64,000 nt of DNA from Escarpia spicata (Eukaryota > Annelida > Polychaeta > Sabellida > Siboglinidae): the NCBI GenBank assembly GCA_963995525.1, contig OZ023205.1, positions 53,941,791-54,005,790 on the forward strand. Reading direction: 5' to 3'. The notes beneath the pieces are model-generated. The model was not told the DNA's origin. It did not search any database and saw nothing but the letters and a program-made list of their open reading frames with translations. A program made the position numbers and the translations under genes. Shown here one piece after another: positions 34,501 through 41,760 of this stretch; position 1 is the first letter of the stretch, and every line of letters begins with the position of its first letter.

Positions 34501-37500
34501 AGTTGGTAAAATTATCAATCAGACTATTAACTTATATCGCTTCAAGTGATTATAAAATTATAATTTTCATATGAATGCATGACACAATTCTGGATACGTT
34601 TCTGTGTCGATGTTGTCAGCCTCCCTTGGTATTTCGAAAAACCATGTGAATGATTATTTAGTGGGTTGAAGGCTGAATGCTGGCCCAACAATTTACTTTG
34701 GCATGTTACGAGATGTAGTGACTGTAATCAGTTATTTCAACCAACCAAACAAATGTATGCACTTTTTTATTAAACTGATTGCATAGATATTAACTGTTCA
34801 CATACTACATATATGGACATAAAAGAACTGGATTCGCGATGGACTGAACAGTTGAGGAAGCAGCTTTAAACGTTTGATGCAGCAACTCTCTCTGCTGTTG
34901 CTTTACTAATGCAGTAGACGCCCCCAAGGTCACACCGAGCCTGGCTATTAAAGCTGACCGGAGTACTCTCTAAAGTGCTTTTTATTGTGGTCTCTACTCT
35001 CTGAGCCATTACACTAGTGGGCTCCAGTCACATACTGTTTCTATATGTGCTTGTGACTGAGACACTGAAACACTGAATGAGTATTACTGTGCTGGCACCG
35101 CCCAACGATGAATGTTTTGTAACAGATCGCTACTTTATGTCCACTTCAGAATACAATCGAATGTTGCTTTACCGCCATCTCGGTAATGCAGCCACCTCAT
35201 GATTATGGCCACCCTAGGACAGTCCCAAATTATTATTTCCGTAGCAGTAACTGGTGAGAAATTACCCCTGCTAATATGACAGCTTGCTGTTCAGATTACA
35301 ACGGTGTCCTTAACAATAAGCGATGCCAGACAGGACAAGTTGTCCAGCCTGACATGACTTGCAGGTGATTTTAAATGGTACTCCATTTTGGTGATTTCAT
35401 GCATCCTGAAAAGTTGTCTGTATGCAGATAAACAGGTATGTTTGAGGACAGCGACAACGCGAATGTGCACATATCAAAATGTTCTGTTGTCAGTACATGC
35501 ATATGTCTTTATTGGTAGGTGCACAGAGAAAGAAGCTGATTGTTTTGGTGTGGTAATTTATTCAAAAGCGAAACCACATAATTTAACATAAGCACGGCTA
35601 ACTGGTTACCAACGGAAGAAACGGCAGGATGTGACAGTTTCATAAAATGCATTTGTTTTTTATACGCAGCACAGAATAAGGGGTGATTGCACAAGTTTGC
35701 AGTGTGTAGACTGACATAGGGATGGGTGATGGTTTGGTTGTCACTTGTCACCACATATCGTGGGGAAAGTAAGTGGCGACTACGGTGCCACCTATTGAGT
35801 GGGATATGTATTAATGCACATTGACACCGGTGTGGATATCAAAGCCGGGCAGCTTGGTGGGTAAGTGGTAATGTCATGTCGGTTGAATCCGGTTGCTTTT
35901 GGCTGTGGTTTTGGGAGCCATCTTGGATCAGTCAAAATCTTAAGTATGACATCACGTACTGGTGGTGATTTGAACAAACACCAAATGTAGTATGTTTTTT
36001 GGCCTTTGCAAAGTTACGATGTAACATTGATTGCATTTCTAATTGGCAATTGATAGAGGAATATTTCTAGTCTGAACCCCCTTTATGTCATTGTTGGCTG
36101 TAGAAGTCTTCCATAATCTTGCAGCATCTCGTGTGGATCCTTGGTCTAAAGCCATCGTCTGGGGGAGGGTTGAAGGCGATGCCCCAGATGTCAGACAATG
36201 CCCTCATCACAACCGCTGTCATGGCCGACCTGCCCATCTTGTCGGCCATGTTGTCTCGTCTGTTTGAGAGCTCTCAGTAAGTAGCTCTTCACCTACCTCA
36301 CAATCCATATATATTCTCACTCTTTGGCCCGGTCTCTCCCTCCCTCTCTCTGTTCCTCTCTTTGTCTCTCCTCTTGTCCCTCTCAGTCTCTATCTGATTC
36401 TTGGTGTGCCTTGTACTGTGTATGTCTGACCTCTCTCCTACTCCCCCTACATGTGTCTGTCTCTCTCCTACTCCCCCTATATGTGTCTGTCTCTCTCCTA
36501 CTCCCCCTATATGTGTCTGTCTCTCCTGAGTGTGTGTCGAACTCTGTCTCTGTAACCATGCTCTGTTGTCTCTCTCTCTCCTACTCCCCCTATATGTGTC
36601 TGTCTCTCTCCCAAGTCTGTGTCTGTCTCTGTAACCATGCTCTCTTGTGTTTGTCTCTCTCTCTCTCCTACTCCCCCTATATGTGTCCGTCTCTCTCCTG
36701 AGTGTGCGCCTCTCTGTCTTAACTCCCCCTCTCCAACCCTCTGCCTCCCAACCCCACCCACTACACATGTCCGTTCCCCTATCACTCACCATCTCCACTG
36801 CCTGCTTCTCCCTCCCACACCACCCCATTCCCTCCCCCATCAACCTTGCTCTCTCCCTCCTCCCTTCCCTTTCCTACTCACTCTTCCAGTATTTCTGTAT
36901 CTGTGTCTTCCCCTCTCCCACTCCCAGATTCTAGTACGTGGTGTAATCACCAGGTGGTGCCACACTCGGGTAACAAGCACCACTATCTGGGTTGCCAAGT
37001 AGAATGGATACATAAACCTTTCTCTTGTAAAAGAAATGTTTCTAAATTGTTAAAGTAATACAACTGTTACTAGTCTCTGCAGACTTTACAATATGTCACA
37101 TTGTAGAATGTGTCACTCCTTATCATATGTCGTTTTAAACCTTAGAATTTGCTTACACAAATCATCCAGTTGCTGCTCGTACTTAGTCACGTTTCTCCGT
37201 GCAGGTATCTGGACGACGTTGCCCTGCACCACCTAATAGATGCCCTGTGTAAGCTGTCCAGTGAGGCGATGGACCTCGCTTACTCCAACCAGGTCAGTCC
37301 ACTGATTGTGTGACATCACAGCACGTCCCATGACAGGTTGCCATCTTGGTTCCACGAATCATACTTTTTAAAGTTATGTTTATTCCAAAGTTACTCCTTA
37401 CGTTGATCAGCATTGTATTATTTGTCTCTATAAGAGCCTAAGTTTGTTTACATCTGGTTGATTTACATCTGGTTTGTTTACATGTAGCTTGTTTACACAT

Positions 37501-38818
37501 TGTCTGCTCTACATCTGGTTTATTTACATAAATTGGTTTACATATAACTTGTTTACGTGTGGTTTATCGCAGTAGTAATTGTCTACCCATCACTGCTGTC
37601 TTAATTATGTTCCATGAAGTGTTCCAAATAATTAGAAATTACATCAGCAAAGCCACCAAAATCTAATAAGTGAATTCGCACAATGGTATTGAGGCCACGG
37701 AAACACTATTAGTGATGTAGGCAGAATATTTGTTGATCATTTTATTAATATACATTGCACATATCAGTGACTTTTTCTTTCATAATGGTGCGCAAAATTA
37801 ACTTATGACACTGTGAATTGTACCAGTAATGGATGTTAATTGATACTCATTTATTCTGCATCTAATCATATTTGTGCATCTCCTGAGGACAATGTGTACG
37901 AGTTCGGGGCGATCGCGTAAGTTTGCAAAATCCCAAAGTACATTACGTATGGGGGGGGGTTGGTCTCTGTTACCTATTGCGGGGGAAATTAAGTGGTCCT
38001 AGTGAGTGAAACATATGTTAATGGAAATTGACACTAACAGCAATTTTGGATTGTAAAAATTGCAAGTTCCACACTATGTATTGGTGGTGGAGGGAGAGTT
38101 GAGCCAATACTATATGTAGGATATTTTAGGCTGCGCAGTTATGAGACCAAGCCTAACTACTCTCCATCAGTGTTACAGTGTGGTCATAAAACTAATTTAG
38201 TGTAAATGTTCCGCGTTCTGATAGTTTAATACCCAAATGAGTTTCAATGAACCAGAATATTAAACAAATATAAGTTGAGTATTCTCGGTTTGTGAACAGC
38301 ATCACTACCATTCACAGTACATTTCCTGTGTATGTCTTTTTTGTGTCGTCATAAGTGGCTATGTGTCTTGTGTCGGTTTAAGTGTCACCATATGTGTCAC
38401 CTTTCCTGGCTGTGTCTTAGGTTGGTTTTTGTGTCGCCATCACAGACTGTCTTGTGTCAGTGTCTTATGTCACCATTCATTGTCTTTTTGTGTCACCAAT
38501 ACTGACTGTGTGAGTTTTGTGTTGGTTTTTGTGTCACCAACAATGACCATGTATGTGTCTTGTGTCTGTTTTTGTCTCCTCACACATTGTCTTTTGTGTC
38601 ATTTCAGACAATGTAACTTGTTATTTTTTTGTGTGCCTCTTTTTTTTGGTCACTTTTTGCCTGTCCCTGTGTGTGTCATATTGTGTCAGCGTCACTGAGC
38701 GCGTCTATTGTATCAGGAACCATCACTGGTTGCTGTCGCCAAGCTGCTAGAGACGGGACTAGTCAACCTGAGTCGTGTTGACGTTCTCTGGAAGCCAATC
38801 ACAGGCCACCTTCTCGAG
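9391..38818 (+). CDS. MON2: MON2 homolog, N-terminal half (19 exons, 3' end outside or beyond a >25-kb intron)
   Basis: Spliced coding sequence of 2487 nt in 19 exons gives 829 codons without a stop, roughly half of a typical animal MON2 (about 1700 residues). MON2 is a peripheral scaffold of Golgi and endosomes related to the DCB and HUS regions of BIG/GBF Arf-GEFs but lacking the catalytic Sec7 domain. With DOPEY proteins it supports endosome-to-Golgi retrieval. DCB-like helices span about residues 1-190. The HUS-like region spans about 210-400, with YDMKPHSTK at about 380 at the HUS-box position. The more variable linker covers about 405-550. The following helical repeats end at TGHLLE. 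The start is the first ATG in an otherwise open frame, with G at -3 and +4. All donors are GT and acceptors AG, with consistent phases. The protein identity rests on my knowledge of the family; splice sites were placed by eye. Confidence 0.95.
9890..10212 (-). mobile_element. tRNA-derived SINE in MON2 intron 1
   Basis: Read on the minus strand, an A-box-like TGGTGCAGTGA and a B box GGTTCGAATCC (10170-10180) form a tRNA-like head near 10200. The body ends AAGTGCTTTGAACAG ... TGCGCTATATGAGAATTT, the tail type shared with LINE-driven SINEs. A second copy of the body lies at about 21824-21925 on the plus strand. Other parts of intron 1 (9505-12906) are AT-rich without further coding signal. Confidence 0.7.
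10832..11000 (+). repeat. Repeat with CCTGGGGTCAATTAC end and ATTACTATTACAT core
   Basis: Starts CCTGGGGTCAATTACG, then repeated ATTACTATTACAT words. About 12697-12836 shares GGTCAATTACG, TTTATATTAC and the same ATTACTATTAC words and ends TTACCCCAGGTCTGG. Family relationship with the MITE at 7094-7285 is inferred from the ends. Confidence 0.45.
11815..11910 (+). mobile_element. tRNA-like SINE head
   Basis: TAGCTCAGTTGGTAGA is a near-perfect A box; CGATTCAATCC about 40 nt later serves as B box. The acceptor stem does not close and the arms are too long, so this is a tRNA-derived repeat rather than a working tRNA gene. Confidence 0.5.
12690..12836 (+). repeat. ATTACTATTAC repeat ending in TTACCCCAGGTCTGG
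   Basis: A second member of the family near 10832, just upstream of MON2 exon 2. The CCAGGTCTGG end is the inverse of the CAGACCTGG end of the MITE at 7094. Confidence 0.45.
12907..12970 (+). CDS. MON2: MON2 exon 2 (residues 39-60)
   Basis: [20 protein letters not shown]; acceptor TTGCAG, donor GTATTT, ends in phase 1. Too short for an ORF search, but it joins both neighbours in frame and continues the DCB helix. Confidence 0.9.
13303..13430 (+). CDS. MON2: MON2 exon 3 (residues 60-102)
   Basis: [20 protein letters not shown] followed by [11 protein letters not shown]; acceptor TTGAAG, donor GTAAGT, ends in phase 0. The acceptor has a weak pyrimidine tract, but it is the only AG giving the right phase and start. 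Confidence 0.9.
13431..15025 (+). other. MON2 intron 3
   Basis: Mostly unique AT-rich DNA. At 14157-14400 GGAAGATGGGGGGGTGCT and GGAAGATGGGGGAGGGGTGC form a diverged repeat pair. At about 14490-14513 a run of G is followed by CCCTGGATCCGCC, a repeat-like end. No coding signal besides the flanking exons. Confidence 0.5.
15026..15157 (+). CDS. MON2: MON2 exon 4 (residues 103-146)
   Basis: [20 protein letters not shown] then [10 protein letters not shown]; acceptor TTCCAG, donor GTGAAG, phase 0. Conserved DCB core helices. Confidence 0.92.
15158..16145 (+). other. MON2 intron 4, nothing recognisable
   Basis: No coding, repeat or RNA signal identified. Confidence 0.5.
16146..16278 (+). CDS. MON2: MON2 exon 5 (residues 147-191)
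   Basis: LRLHFTKDN and [18 protein letters not shown] are hallmark MON2/BIG motifs at the end of the DCB region. Acceptor GACAG, donor GTAGGA, ends in phase 1. A MITE begins only 19 nt after the exon end. This exon lies in no long ORF of its own. Confidence 0.93.
16298..16602. mobile_element. 305-bp TTAA-flanked MITE with long inverted repeats (intron 5)
   Basis: TTAA at 16298-16301 and 16599-16602 flank an inverted pair: GGCCGGGGTACACTGGCA on the left and, inverted from the right, GGCCGGGATACAGTGGCA. The arms then run into GACCTGACC/CCAGACC on one side and a (GGTCT)n run on the other, at 16490-16570, so the element can fold back. A TTAA target duplication points to piggyBac-like mobilisation. 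It starts 19 nt after the exon 5 donor. Confidence 0.8.
16845..16985 (+). repeat. CAATTACA-rich repeat
   Basis: Begins CAGGGCTGGGTCCAATTACA and continues with many CAATTACAATTAC words; another member of the CAGACCTGGG/CAATTAC family seen at 7094, 10832 and 12690. Confidence 0.4.
17763..17863 (+). CDS. MON2: MON2 exon 6 (residues 191-224)
   Basis: Linker [19 protein letters not shown] followed by the conserved DAYLLFQ that opens the HUS-like region. Acceptor TTCCAG, donor GTATAC, phase 0. Confidence 0.9.
17978..18037 (-). repeat. Dispersed 3'-tail repeat with (TAA)n
   Basis: Read on the minus strand, GGTTTCTGAGGATTTAGG then GCAGAAGAAGTTACC then (TTATTA)n. Related copies lie at about 4155-4225 (minus) and 43480-43540 (plus). 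It looks like the tail of a retroposon family. Confidence 0.5.
18184..18690 (+). repeat. 71-bp minisatellite in MON2 intron 6
   Basis: About five units containing CCATCCCATCTGCATCC, CCTCCCAACCTGTGTCATCC and ATCTACAATCCACATCC. The word CATCTG recurs at 18221, 18292, 18385, 18456 and 18527, that is every 71 bp apart from one spacing with a 22-bp insertion of CCACATCCAAT. It keeps all three plus frames open, which explains three overlapping spurious ORFs. It ends about 100 bp before exon 7. Confidence 0.9.
18789..18914 (+). CDS. MON2: MON2 exon 7 (residues 225-266)
   Basis: [20 protein letters not shown] followed by [13 protein letters not shown]; this block is close to invariant in animal MON2. 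Acceptor TTGTAG, donor GTGAGT, phase 0. Confidence 0.94.
19310..19855 (+). repeat. Diverged tandem duplication of about 240 bp (intron 7)
   Basis: The stretch around CCGTCTTCCGGAAGGGATAAC at 19325 recurs as CCGTCTTCCAGAACAGATAAC at 19627. The same order of words follows in both copies (GGTGA..GTCTTCA, GATGTTTG.TG.AGATTA, GTAACTTTG.ACAG, AAGTGTGTTT). Offset about 302 bp. Confidence 0.7.
20597..20800 (+). CDS. MON2: MON2 exon 8 (residues 267-334)
   Basis: [20 protein letters not shown], a lineage-specific Pro/Gly-rich loop ([10 protein letters not shown]), then [18 protein letters not shown]. Acceptor TTGCAG, donor GTAGGT, phase 0. Confidence 0.94.
20877..21060 (+). repeat. Dispersed repeat, copy 1 (intron 8)
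   Basis: GGTAATACAGCCACCTCGCAG ... then GTCCCAAATAATTTTTG ... then GACCTTAATAATGAGG. A related copy lies at 35165-35330. The style resembles non-autonomous pogo/Tigger-like elements; that assignment is a guess. Confidence 0.5.
21464..21588 (+). CDS. MON2: MON2 exon 9 (residues 335-376)
   Basis: [20 protein letters not shown] then [11 protein letters not shown]; acceptor TTACAG, donor GTTAGT, ends in phase 2. Confidence 0.93.
21824..21925 (+). mobile_element. SINE body fragment (intron 9)
   Basis: TGTGGCTGAATGCTTCCAAG, then CGAGATGGCGTACGATTGAA, then AAGCGCTTTGAACAG match the body of the SINE at 9890-10212 in the opposite orientation. The tRNA head is missing. Confidence 0.6.
22082..22212 (+). 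CDS. MON2: MON2 exon 10 (residues 376-420), HUS-box equivalent
   Basis: [20 protein letters not shown] matches the HUS-box segment of the family (YD motif followed by a VF.D/ERLV helix). Acceptor TTGCAG, donor GTAGGT, ends in phase 1. The intron start is a degenerate repeat that reuses the donor sequence. Confidence 0.92.
22205..22375 (+). repeat. Degenerate ~22-bp repeat starting at the exon 10 donor
   Basis: From the donor AAGTAGGTCATGTTACA, related units follow: ATTAGGTCATGTTGTGTCTACA, ATAACATCATACCATGTTTACA, GTAAGGTCATGACATGCCTATA, and more eroded ones to about 22370. The donor itself is the first unit. Confidence 0.6.
22917..23079 (+). CDS. MON2: MON2 exon 11 (residues 420-474)
   Basis: Gly-rich variable linker ([17 protein letters not shown]) followed by [11 protein letters not shown]. 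Acceptor TTGTAG, donor GTGAGT, ends in phase 2. Confidence 0.9.
23080..24051 (+). other. MON2 intron 11, no clear feature
   Basis: AT-rich intronic DNA. GATAAGATAAGA words near 23660, also seen near 22690, suggest old retroposon tails. Confidence 0.4.
24052..24266 (+). CDS. MON2: MON2 exon 12 (residues 474-546)
   Basis: [20 protein letters not shown] then [15 protein letters not shown] are conserved; the Thr/Glu/Pro-rich tail is a typical variable linker. Acceptor TTTCAG, donor GTGATG (weak), ends in phase 1. Confidence 0.92.
24480..26250 (+). repeat. ~30-34-bp GT-rich minisatellite abutting exon 13 acceptor
   Basis: Roughly fifty units of GTGTGTAGAGTGTGCTGTG + TGTGTTGCAGTGA fill the end of intron 12. 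The last unit, CTGTGTGTGTTCTTACAGTGA, is the real acceptor plus the first bases of exon 13. Nearly every unit carries TTGCAG|TGAG, a copy of that junction. Variant units have TTATAATGA, TTGGAGTGA or TATATTGCAG in place of TTGCAG. Confidence 0.93.
26251..26329 (+). CDS. MON2: MON2 exon 13 (residues 546-572)
   Basis: [12 protein letters not shown] then [13 protein letters not shown]. Acceptor CTTACAG directly abuts a 1.76-kb minisatellite whose units resemble the acceptor itself; donor GTCAGT, ends in phase 2. Confidence 0.92.
26530..26960 (+). repeat. ~21-bp minisatellite in intron 13 before exon 14
   Basis: Units of GTGTGTTAACTCAGTGATCC with length and base variation. The first, GGTGTTGTAGCTATGATCC at about 26535, closely resembles the true acceptor CGTGTTGTAG|CTGTGATGAG at 26965-26984. 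Confidence 0.85.
26975..27150 (+). CDS. MON2: MON2 exon 14 (residues 572-631)
   Basis: [12 protein letters not shown], then [20 protein letters not shown]. Acceptor TTGTAG, donor AGGG|GTAGGT, ends in phase 1. The last codons and donor are the template of the following minisatellite. Confidence 0.92.
27151..28110 (+). repeat. ~57-61-bp minisatellite starting at exon 14 donor
   Basis: About 16 units: CCCCACTACACCCTCACTC + ACACAGAGGGGTAGGTCAC + TAACCCTGCCCTCTCTCTAC. The unit corresponds to the last codons of exon 14 (CCCACACTACGCCCTCACC ... TACACAGAGGG), its donor and the first about 30 intron bases. Later units are shortened and mutated; one near 27963 has GTAAGT instead of GTAGGT. The rest of intron 14 to 28749 is unremarkable. 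Confidence 0.93.
28750..28898 (+). CDS. MON2: MON2 exon 15 (residues 631-680)
   Basis: A Ser/Thr-rich variable start, then [12 protein letters not shown] and QQGPVM, the conserved lead-in to the TAKNIQCM block. Acceptor GTGTAG, donor GTGGGT, phase 0. Confidence 0.88.
29235..29660 (+). repeat. 32-bp minisatellite in intron 15
   Basis: About 13 units of CTAATCCATTTGCTTCCTTG + GACCACTCGCCT with point variants (CTCGCC/CTGGCC, CCACTAA/CCTCTAA). No relation to the flanking exons is visible. Confidence 0.93.
29679..30764. mobile_element. TTAA-flanked non-autonomous DNA transposon, copy 1 (intron 15)
   Basis: TTAA at 29679-29682 and 30761-30764. The ends GGTAGCTGCACCAGGTAT and, inverted, GGTGGCTGCACCGGCTAT agree at 15 of 18 bases. 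The interior is AT-rich without a believable ORF. It is homologous over its length and in the same orientation to 39242-40441, for example TCTTCATAGAA.ATTAGTAGG, ATATGTCACCA.TC.GTCCTT and AATGTCAATAA.AT.TTTG.. TTAA targets suggest piggyBac-type mobilisation. Confidence 0.8.
30992..31096 (+). CDS. MON2: MON2 exon 16 (residues 681-715)
   Basis: [20 protein letters not shown] then WHQVLTTLQ. Acceptor TTTGCAG, donor CTACAG|GTAGGT, phase 0. The exon end and donor are repeated about 20 times downstream. Confidence 0.94.
31080..32060 (+). repeat. ~46-bp minisatellite starting at exon 16 donor
   Basis: About 20 units of CTGACCACTCTACAGGTAGG + TCACTCACTGTCCACTACC + ACTGTCA. The first 15 bases, CTGACCACTCTACAG, are identical to the last 15 coding bases of exon 16, and GTAGGTCACTCACTGTCC is the real intron start. 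Variant donors include CTACAAGTAGG and CTACATGTAGG. Confidence 0.93.
35165..35330 (+). repeat. Dispersed repeat, copy 2
   Basis: CGGTAATGCAGCCACCTCATG ... GTCCCAAATTATTATTTCC ... GACAGCTTGCTGTTCAG parallels copy 1 at 20877-21060. Confidence 0.5.
35690..36025 (+). repeat. Dispersed repeat shared with 37895-38150
   Basis: Ordered shared words: ATATGT.TTAATG.A.ATTGACAC, then ACGTACTGGTGGTG versus CTATGTATTGGTGGTG, then GGCCTTTGCAAAGTTACGA versus GGCTGCGCAGTTATGA. Possibly an old interspersed element. Confidence 0.45.
36125..36276 (+). CDS. MON2: MON2 exon 17 (residues 716-766)
   Basis: [17 protein letters not shown], then [19 protein letters not shown] and ESSQ. Acceptor CTTGCAG, donor GTAAGT, ends in phase 2. 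Confidence 0.94.
36310..36770 (+). repeat. 30-bp CT-rich minisatellite in intron 17
   Basis: Units TCTCTCTCCTACTCCCCCTA + TATGTGTCTG repeat with insertions; the rest is simple CT-rich sequence to about 36920. It explains overlapping open frames on both strands. Confidence 0.88.
37205..37292 (+). CDS. MON2: MON2 exon 18 (residues 766-795)
   Basis: [20 protein letters not shown] then AMDLAY. Acceptor GTGCAG, donor GTCAGT, phase 0. Confidence 0.93.
37440..37570 (+). repeat. ~17-bp repeat TTTGTTTACATCTGG (intron 18)
   Basis: About seven degenerate units of TTGTTTACATCTGG/TTGTTTACATGTAGC. Confidence 0.8.
37895..38150 (+). repeat. Dispersed repeat, second copy (intron 18)
   Basis: Related to 35690-36025 in the same order and orientation. 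Contains a run of G at about 37951-37959. Confidence 0.45.
38330..38700 (+). repeat. Degenerate TGTGTCACCA repeat before exon 19
   Basis: Units of about 40 bp: GTGTCACCA.., TGACTGTGT, CTTGTGTCGGTTTTT. GTGTCGCCATCACAGACTGTC resembles the start of exon 19 (ACCATCACTGGTTGCTGTCGCC), but only loosely. Confidence 0.65.
38717..38818 (+). CDS. MON2: MON2 exon 19 (residues 796-829), last exon found
   Basis: [20 protein letters not shown] then KPITGHLLE. Acceptor TATCAG, donor GTAGGA, phase 0. In other animals the protein continues with VCQHP...REWGAEAL; I found nothing like it before 64000. Confidence 0.93.
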
Positions 38819-39241
38819 GTAGGATCCATGATTGTTCTCGTAGAGGTATACTTGCTGCAAAGTAGACAATATAATACCTCCATAATGTCAGTTTTAGAAA
38901 TGTGTAAATGATCTGGAAATAATGCTGTTTGTAAGTTTAAAATATACCATACCTGAGTCGTATGTACAGGTGATAAGGTGCAAATTCTGATACATATATT
39001 TATAGTACGTAATTGAAAACATTTCAGAACAAAATTCAGTATTTCAATTAGAGGATATTTTTCATAATAAATATTTGGTGTGATGGTTTATGCCGTCATT
39101 TAGAGCCACGTATCAAGCAAGACATGCCGTGTCGAGACTATGAAGTGATTAAAAGTTATCATCTTTGTGGCAAGTATTACTTCTTTAACATGCTGTGTTT
39201 GTTGTGATCACTGTTTGTGGTGAGACGTTTCTCTGTTTGAC

Positions 39242-40441
39242 TTAAGGTTTGAGCGGCGGTTATTGTGTCAGTTGATTTCTTTACTTTTTTCTTCATAGAA
39301 CATTAGTAGGTGTTGGTATGAACATATGTACTGCAAAAGAAAACATGGCATTAGTGCCATATGTCACCAGTCTGTCCTTTAAAAACTACTACTACTTTAT
39401 GTGTCTCAGTGGAATTCCCCTTCAAATTCTTGGAAACTATAATGACGTTTCCGTAGAAACATCAGTTTCACGCCAGAGCAGATGTCTGCGAGTGTAAATG
39501 AATGCATATCATATAGTCTGGATATTCGAATACCAGTATCTTGTTTGATGAAGATTACATAATTGCATCGTGATGTTAAATAACCGGTGTTGGTGGTAGT
39601 CTCCTTGTTTTGCGATGAAACACTGTTCCACACTCGACAACGCCGCCATTTGTTAGTAACCAGGGGTTGACCCCTGACCAATCAGGTGCCACCAAAACAC
39701 AGACTAGCACGTGGGGCCATAGGCCAGTCATAAACACAAAGTTGTTAGATATTTAGTCAATACAAATACAGATTACAGGGCATAGTTGGCGGGAAAACAT
39801 GGGGATATCTCAAAAAAAGATGTCTCCATCAATTTGTATTAAAATAAACTGCTTGTCAATGAAGAAATGTAACATTTTATGCAAAACCCGCCTATCTGGT
39901 GACATGTCTGTTATCAGTGACAACCAGGAAGCATTACTTAATATAATTTTTTTTTAAATGCAATAGTTACAAAGCTATAACTTGGCATGCAAGCTGGCCT
40001 TACATGTGCGCCAAATTGCACTTGATTTACGATCGGTGAAGGGGTTGTGCCAAAAATACACTTCAAGTTTTGGCTGTCTTTTAACATTGTTGTAACATTT
40101 TTGTGAAGCTATAGCATGCTTAATATGCATTTGTTCACAAAACAAACCCATGTGAATGTCAATAATATATTTGTGCTTACAAACATGCAAATTTTTCTTT
40201 CAGAGTGTTTCTCAAAATGAAATAAAATGCCATTTTGAGGTGATTGTTTTACATATTTTTTAATTGTCTTTAAAAGCATGGAAATGTCAGTAAACAACCT
40301 AGAGACTTAATTCTTTTTAGACTAGAGTATATTTTGCTTGTCTTAGGCAGAGTCTGAGAAAAAATTGTTAGTCTATCTTCAAAACTTATTAGAAATTATT
40401 AATTCAAAACAAACATGTCTTTGCCACCAGAGCTACCTTAA
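39242..40441. mobile_element. TTAA-flanked non-autonomous DNA transposon, copy 2
   Basis: TTAA at 39242-39245 and 40438-40441. Homologous over about 1.1 kb to copy 1. The right end, inverted, GGTAGCTCTGGTGGC, resembles the copy 1 ends; the left end GGTTTGAGCGGCGG is more diverged. No shared ORF, so the similarity is nucleotide-level. Confidence 0.78.
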
Positions 40442-40559
40442 TGATGGATTTTCCTTATGAGGTCATTATTTTTGTGAAATGATGCCGAAGGCTTGTCCGT
40501 GGTTTATCCCTCTTGATGCAGGAGGCCGTCATGTCACCCTTCTGCTTTAGGGGGTTGCC

Positions 40560-40850
40560 TCAGAAGTTTACAAAGTCCAAAAATATACAGTACGGTAACG
40601 ACTGTATGTATTAGGACATGTATTAAATACTCAGCCATTCGAACACATGCGGTACAAAAAAAGAATTATAATTGTGTCTGAAAACACACAGTGATAGATA
40701 CATTACAGATTGTAGTCGGACGCACAGAAAACTGTCTGATAATATACGGTACAGAAAGATAATAATTTTTTTAGATGTTTAGGGCGTCCGAAAACATGCT
40801 GTGCACAAAAAGAATTATACTGTTGTGGTCGAAAACGTAGAATCATTGTG
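40560..40850 (+). repeat. Degenerate repeat of 'tccgaaaacatgcagtac' words
   Basis: Units such as GTCCAAAAATATACAGTACGG, TCTGAAAACACACAGTG, TCTGATAATATACGGTACAG and GTCCGAAAACATGCTGTGC, followed by AAAAAGAATTATA. The same word family recurs at 63560-63800. Confidence 0.55.
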
Positions 40851-41106
40851 GTATTTTGTGTCAATTCAAGCCAGTACCCGTGCCATCAATACGTGTGTGA
40901 GAGTTAAGGTTTTCAGTGATCCAACAATGGCTTCCACAGCCAATATCTGCTGGATTCCACATATCTGACATGGTTGCCAAGACACAATGAACTGTTCTGA
41001 TAACCGCAGTAGCATCAGTGTGCATTAGTACATGTTCGACTCAATAGGTGATGCCGGTGTAGCGATTTATTTTCCCCGCAATACATAGTGATGAACTAAC
41101 CACCAC

Positions 41107-41108
<2 letters not shown>

Positions 41109-41161
<53 letters not shown>

Positions 41162-41222
41162 TCCCTCTCCCTCTCCCTCTCCCTCTCCCTCTCCCTCTCC
41201 CTCTCCCTCTCCCTCTCCCTCT
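41109..41222 (+). repeat. (CT)n followed by (CCCTCT)n
   Basis: About 24 CT dinucleotides, then about 11 CCCTCT hexamers. Gives spurious Arg-Glu and Gly-Glu frames on the minus strand. Confidence 0.97.
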
Positions 41223-41605
41223 CCTCGCATTCCCACATAAACACCTCCCATCTCTCTCTCTCCAGTCACGCCATTAAGCATGTGCGTAATTACTACAAAT
41301 GAAACGTACATGTATTATGACCAAGTTCACCGCATCCCATAGAAAGTGGTGCCAATCTGTTATGCTATAACACGGCATTCGATCGCACGCGCCACTTGTC
41401 AACACTTGAATCTTGAATCATCTCCCGCCATTTACCGTCGGCGTCTCTTAGATAAATATTATAAATAAAAACAATTTGCTGTTTTGTTCACGGTCTGCTG
41501 TGGGATTGTCTCGCAAGGTTAGCTATTTAAGCTGTTGTACGATACCAGCTTGTCATAACAGTGTGGCAGGGATTGATTCACAGTTGTATCTGCGTGGAAT
41601 CTGCT

Positions 41606-41760
41606 GTAAACGTCACTGGTAATTTATCAATTACCTACTGCTGTATCGGTGATTCCCTGGGTATATGACGAGTGAGGTTTGGATTAGGGTAAACATCAAT
41701 GGTAATTTACCAATTATCTACAGCTGTATTGGTGACTCCCTGGGTATATGACGAGTGAGG
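41606..41760 (+). repeat. 72-bp tandem duplication
   Basis: GTAAACGTCACTGGTAATTT ... CCCTGGGTATATGACGAGTG at 41606-41677 recurs at 41689-41760 with a few substitutions, separated by 11 bp. Confidence 0.88.

Larger units (their letters stand above)
32061..36124 (+). other. Rest of MON2 intron 16
   Basis: Mostly AT-rich unique DNA with no coding signal. Contains the second copy of the 20877 repeat (35165-35330) and a repeat at 35690-36025 related to 37895-38150. Confidence 0.5.

Noticed and set aside
36298..36934. ORFs of 92-181 codons on both strands in intron 17
   Set aside because: CT-rich minisatellite between MON2 exons 17 and 18; no recognisable domain.
41041..41311. Arg-Glu and Gly-Glu repeat ORFs
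   Set aside because: Translations of (CT)n and (CCCTCT)n on the opposite strand.
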